Shown here: positions 61,862-64,000 of the stretch, piece after piece
Layout of the letters: each line of letters begins with the position of its first letter
Numbering within the stretch: the first letter of the stretch is position 1
Origin: Leptospirales bacterium
GTDB lineage: Bacteria; Spirochaetota; Leptospiria; Leptospirales; Leptonemataceae
NCBI GenBank assembly: GCA_019694685.1
Contig: JAIBBM010000018.1
Span: 1-64,000 of the forward strand
Length of the DNA stretch: 64,000 bases
Direction: 5' to 3'
Notes under the pieces: generated by a model
What the model was told of the DNA's origin: nothing
The model's database searches: none
What the model saw: only the letters and a program-made list of their open reading frames with translations
Program-made: the position numbers and the translations under genes

Positions 61862-62284
61862 TCAATCGTCCGGATCTTTGTTATTCCCCACTATAGCCCC
61901 GAGAACTCCTCCAAGCATCGCTCCAAAAGGGCCGCCCAGCAAACCTCCAATTGTAGCACCTGCCGCTCCATGGCTAAGCGTGTTATTGTCCCGCGCGGAT
62001 TCCCGGGCATCTCGCGACAATGGTGCTCGCGAACGGCCATTCCATCTGCGCGCTGTTCGCGTACTCGTAGTTTTCTTCTCACGGTTACAATCAATGCATG
62101 CGGCATACAGGTTATTCAGCCGATCAGTGCCTCCCTTGGCTCGCGGTACAGAATGCTCCACTTCCCAGTTGCCTTTGAATCCCCTTTTTCCATAGTTTGA
62201 AAAACTCAGCTTCTTGCGGCAAAGATGACAGTATCCGGATGTCCGCTCGTAAATGTCCTTCCGTCGTTCTTTTGAATAGGCCAT
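61862..62284 (-). CDS. HNH endonuclease fused to a glycine-zipper membrane segment
   Basis: 140 residues. Zinc ribbon CHLC (Cys19, 22) and CIDC (Cys63, 66) frame the HNH core: WEVEHSVPRAKGGTDRLNNLYAAC with Glu43-His44 and Asn57. After a basic linker, residues ~106-133 are a glycine zipper (AGATIGGLLGGPFGAMLGGV) likely to insert in a membrane. HNH domains often serve as DNA-degrading toxins, and the zipper resembles pore or delivery segments, so a bacteriocin- or contact-type role is possible. GGAG precedes the ATG. Confidence 0.8.
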   Translation of the reverse strand: MAYSKERRKDIYERTSGYCHLCRKKLSFSNYGKRGFKGNWEVEHSVPRAKGGTDRLNNLYAACIDCNREKKTTSTRTARRWNGRSRAPLSRDARESARDNNTLSHGAAGATIGGLLGGPFGAMLGGVLGAIVGNNKDPDD

Positions 62285-62374
62285 GATCTTCTCCTTTGGA
62301 GTTTTATATCTGGAGGGTGTGACAAGTTTCTTTTGTTTCGTCAGGATGGGAAGCGCGCAGATTTTCGAGCTTAT

Positions 62375-63013
62375 TCACCAGATTGCTGGTTTTTGGAATG
62401 TCCCGCGCAGATCAGTGATCGACTCAGGGAATTGACTGGCCGCCAGGACCCCGGCACGTATCGGTTTGTAGAATGTCGCATAACGGCTGAGCACGTGACT
62501 ACGGATTTTCTGCGGATTCAGAATCCCGACCGTCTTCTTCAATTCCTGAGACACAATTCGTATTGCCTCCTGCAAGTCGGAATCGTTGGAAATAACGATT
62601 GAGCAATCATAAAGGTCCTTGAATCCGTCGTTCAACAAATGCACGGCAAGATTCACATCAGAACCCTTCTCCTCTGTTTTGAGAACATCGACGAATCGCG
62701 TGCCGTCTCGGAGTGGCATCACAAGCGGCATTCTGGTCGAATGCGTGAGAAAATGCCCATAAACAATTTCTACAATGCCCGTACTCTCCAGTGCCCGTAG
62801 GTAACTGATCTGGCGTTTTTGTTGATCTGGATCCGATGGCCGCGGCGTGACAAGTGCCGTGAAATATTTGAGTCTCAGAATCTCATGATCAGAATTCAAA
62901 AGACGTCTGCAGAGTTCCTGGATATTCAACCATTTAAATTTGGTGTCTTTGAGGGATCCGTAGTATAAATTGAACGCATCTACGTATATGTATGTGCGTT
63001 TTTTAGCAGCCAT
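62375..63013 (-). CDS. NYN-domain (PIN-like) RNase, LabA/YacP-like
   Basis: 212 residues. The NYN fold is clear: first Asp in YIYVDAFNLYYG, KGSDVNLAVHLLNDGF with the second acidic site, and SIVISNDSDLQEAIRIV with the third. These bind metal for RNA cleavage. No signal peptide. Just before its ATG lies a hairpin followed by six T on the same strand, so its transcript would start within or after a terminator; no ribosome site is visible. The gene may be controlled by read-through. Confidence 0.85.
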   Translation of the reverse strand: MAAKKRTYIYVDAFNLYYGSLKDTKFKWLNIQELCRRLLNSDHEILRLKYFTALVTPRPSDPDQQKRQISYLRALESTGIVEIVYGHFLTHSTRMPLVMPLRDGTRFVDVLKTEEKGSDVNLAVHLLNDGFKDLYDCSIVISNDSDLQEAIRIVSQELKKTVGILNPQKIRSHVLSRYATFYKPIRAGVLAASQFPESITDLRGTFQKPAIW

Positions 63014-63044
63014 AAAAAAGCAAAGGCCACCTCGCGGTGGCCTT
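63014..63044 (-). terminator. Intrinsic terminator or attenuator directly before the NYN gene
   Basis: On the minus strand: AAGGCCACC, loop GCGA, GGTGGCCTT, TGC, then TTTTTT touching the ATG. Stem of nine perfect GC-rich pairs plus T-run is a textbook intrinsic terminator. It would end transcripts coming from the right just before the NYN start, or act as an attenuator for it. Confidence 0.8.
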
Positions 63045-63047
63045 GCA

Positions 63048-63067
63048 CCCTGTACCGTAGTACAGGG
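63048..63067. promoter_or_regulatory. Second perfect hairpin next to the terminator
   Basis: CCCTGTAC (63048-63055), loop CGTA, GTACAGGG (63060-63067): eight perfect pairs, three bases from the terminator stem. Two adjacent perfect stems suggest mutually exclusive folding or a protein-binding site controlling the NYN gene. Confidence 0.55.
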
Positions 63068-63160
63068 GTGATATGTTCCAGTTTCGGCAACTTACAGTAA
63101 ATCGTCAAGTGCTTATGCCCCAATCTTGCCCGAGACGGTCAAAGCCGCAATTCAGACGTC

Positions 63161-63208
63161 TAAGATCAATAGTTGGCCAACTCTTGAACAAAGTTCAGAA
63201 CTCCTGAG
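63161..63208 (+). pseudogene. 48-bp fragment copied from the membrane protein gene at 60807-61799
   Basis: Matches 61439-61486 in 45 of 48 bases (TGGCCAACTCTTGAACAAAG core). No surrounding similarity. It is followed after ~25 bases by a fragment of a different gene, so the stretch is a patchwork scar. Confidence 0.85.
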
Positions 63209-63228
63209 CCGGTCGAGCAGGCGTCATT

Positions 63229-63595
63229 GACCAGACGGCGGACCTTTTCCCCGAGAAAATGCGAAATCAAATCTCGCAGGAGAAACCCGACCCCAAAACG
63301 GCTAAGGGAGAGCTGACGATATGCTGGACCCCGCAGAAAAATTCGGCAGGACATGAATCGAGATGGCTCCAACTATTTTCGACAGGGTGCGATCTGTCGT
63401 ACAGAATCAGGCAACCTTCTTGAAATGGAGGAGAACTTCATGATCTTCCTGGAAGTCTACAATCAGAGTGGAGAACGCACAGGTACGATTAGCTTCACCG
63501 TGGGAGGAAACAGTCTTCAGTCTGCTCCTTTTCTAAAAAGCGGTATGCGGGCACATCGCGAAGACCTTTATGATCAAGCGGGCGTTTTTTCTTAA
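63229..63595 (+). pseudogene. Decayed copy of the lipoprotein gene at 17379-18035 (3' half)
   Basis: Aligns with about 17680-18025 in the same orientation with high identity (GACCTTTTCCCCGAGAAAAT; GGCAACCTTCTTGAAATGGA) but contains several small insertions and deletions that break the frame near 63266, 63303 and 63340. From 63353 the reading is intact for 80 codons (NRDGSNYFRQGAICRTESGN) and then shifts before the end. No signal peptide is present, so it is not functional. Confidence 0.88.
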
Positions 63596-63761
63596 TATAG
63601 ATCAGTCGATTTTGTGCGAGTCCAGTGGCTCACCATAACCACGCCCTCCTTCGTTTCTGGAAACAGGAACCGAGGTGCTAGCCTTCCCAGGTTCGTCCGC
63701 CGTTTTAAAAAGTATTCTTGGACCATTTTGCGGTGGCTGTACGACCAAGCATACGGCCACC

Positions 63762-64000
63762 TCAAGAATAGTATTTTGCTGCTGAGAGAATATGGGCGAG
63801 CACCTTCCACGGGACATTCTGTGGAACGGGTAGGCCTTGATTTCTAAAGGCCCCATCCATGTCACCCACCCACGCGGACACGGCATCCAAATAGTCTTCT
63901 AGAGACTTGTTGGCCCATTGCTCGGGATGGTTCCGCAAATCAAGACCTAGTTGCGCCACAAAGTGAATGAACTCGTCTCTTGTTTGGATTTTCTCAATGT
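63762..64000 (-). CDS. DUF7660-like protein, N-terminus beyond the window
   Basis: The reading runs off the right edge; at least 79 codons are inside. Visible sequence: IEKIQTRDEFIHFVAQLGLDLRNHPEQWANKSLEDYLDAVSAWVGDMDGAF ... VPWKVLAHILSAAKYYS. This matches the DUF7660 pattern (strand-helix, then WxN, LxxYLxAxxAW, xxP...W..LA..L.AA..Y). Small proteins of this group are often found singly or near secreted toxins; function unknown. Only a few residues are missing. Confidence 0.75.
   Translation of the reverse strand, partial: IEKIQTRDEFIHFVAQLGLDLRNHPEQWANKSLEDYLDAVSAWVGDMDGAFRNQGLPVPQNVPWKVLAHILSAAKYYS

Noticed and set aside
63602..63886. 94-codon minus-strand reading overlapping the DUF7660 gene
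   Set aside because: Different frame from the DUF7660 gene; no motif and shares its start region by chance.

Overview
The window most resembles DNA from a spirochaete of the Leptospiraceae and relatives. The clearest evidence is the 1898-residue protein at 19380-25076. It has the N-terminus, Gln-rich coiled region, YSK/Gly repeats and Hint domain of the leptospiral TIGR04388 'extended Lepto' family, and a second copy is cut by the left edge. Many lipoproteins with short, loose lipoboxes, plus TPR, MORN and WD40 proteins, fit the same picture. This placement is an inference from family recognition; there is no rRNA or housekeeping gene in the window to confirm it.

Left part (1-27.8 kb), chromosome-like: small lipoproteins and repeat proteins, then a divergent efflux locus. 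A degenerate receiver/GGDEF-like protein, a membrane-fusion adaptor and two RND pump subunits read leftward; a TolC-like outer-membrane protein and two lipoproteins read rightward. The second RND subunit lacks the Asp of the proton relay, which suggests a heteromeric pump. Then come a degenerate tRNA, a discoidin-like lipoprotein, the TIGR04388/Hint protein, and a ketoacyl synthase overlapping a membrane regulator with a Fis-type HTH.

Replicon module (27.8-30.5 kb): parA, parB and a winged-helix protein ending in a DnaA-N-like domain. A perfect 13-bp inverted repeat covers the parA ribosome-binding site and TTG start. This looks like plasmid, integrated-plasmid or chromid maintenance DNA.

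Cassette region (31-41.6 kb): mostly unrelated rightward genes separated by eight related short palindromic sites (core GCATAAC...GTTATGC), often overlapping the stop codons. It resembles an integron cassette array with no integrase (CALIN-like), but the sites are shorter than normal attC. IS481-, DDE- and IS3-type transposase remnants interrupt it. Cargo includes a TIR-like protein and several unknowns.

Conflict and mobile region (41.7-64 kb): a DUF262 + HEPN pair; an SGNH hydrolase + C25/caspase-like protease + small beta-rich protein operon; a phage terminase small/large pair; an XRE regulator; a PD-(D/E)XK-like protein coupled to two small ORFs; an atypical tyrosine recombinase; mobile mystery proteins A (HTH) and B (Fic) with an operator; an HlyD-like adaptor; a cluster of exported proteins, a CHAT/caspase-like protein and two membrane proteins; an HNH protein with a glycine-zipper tail; an NYN RNase preceded by a terminator; a scar made from pieces of two other genes in the window; and a partial DUF7660 gene at the right edge. 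The best candidates for undescribed systems are the SGNH-C25 operon (43.6-46.4 kb) and the CHAT-membrane cluster (56.4-61.8 kb).
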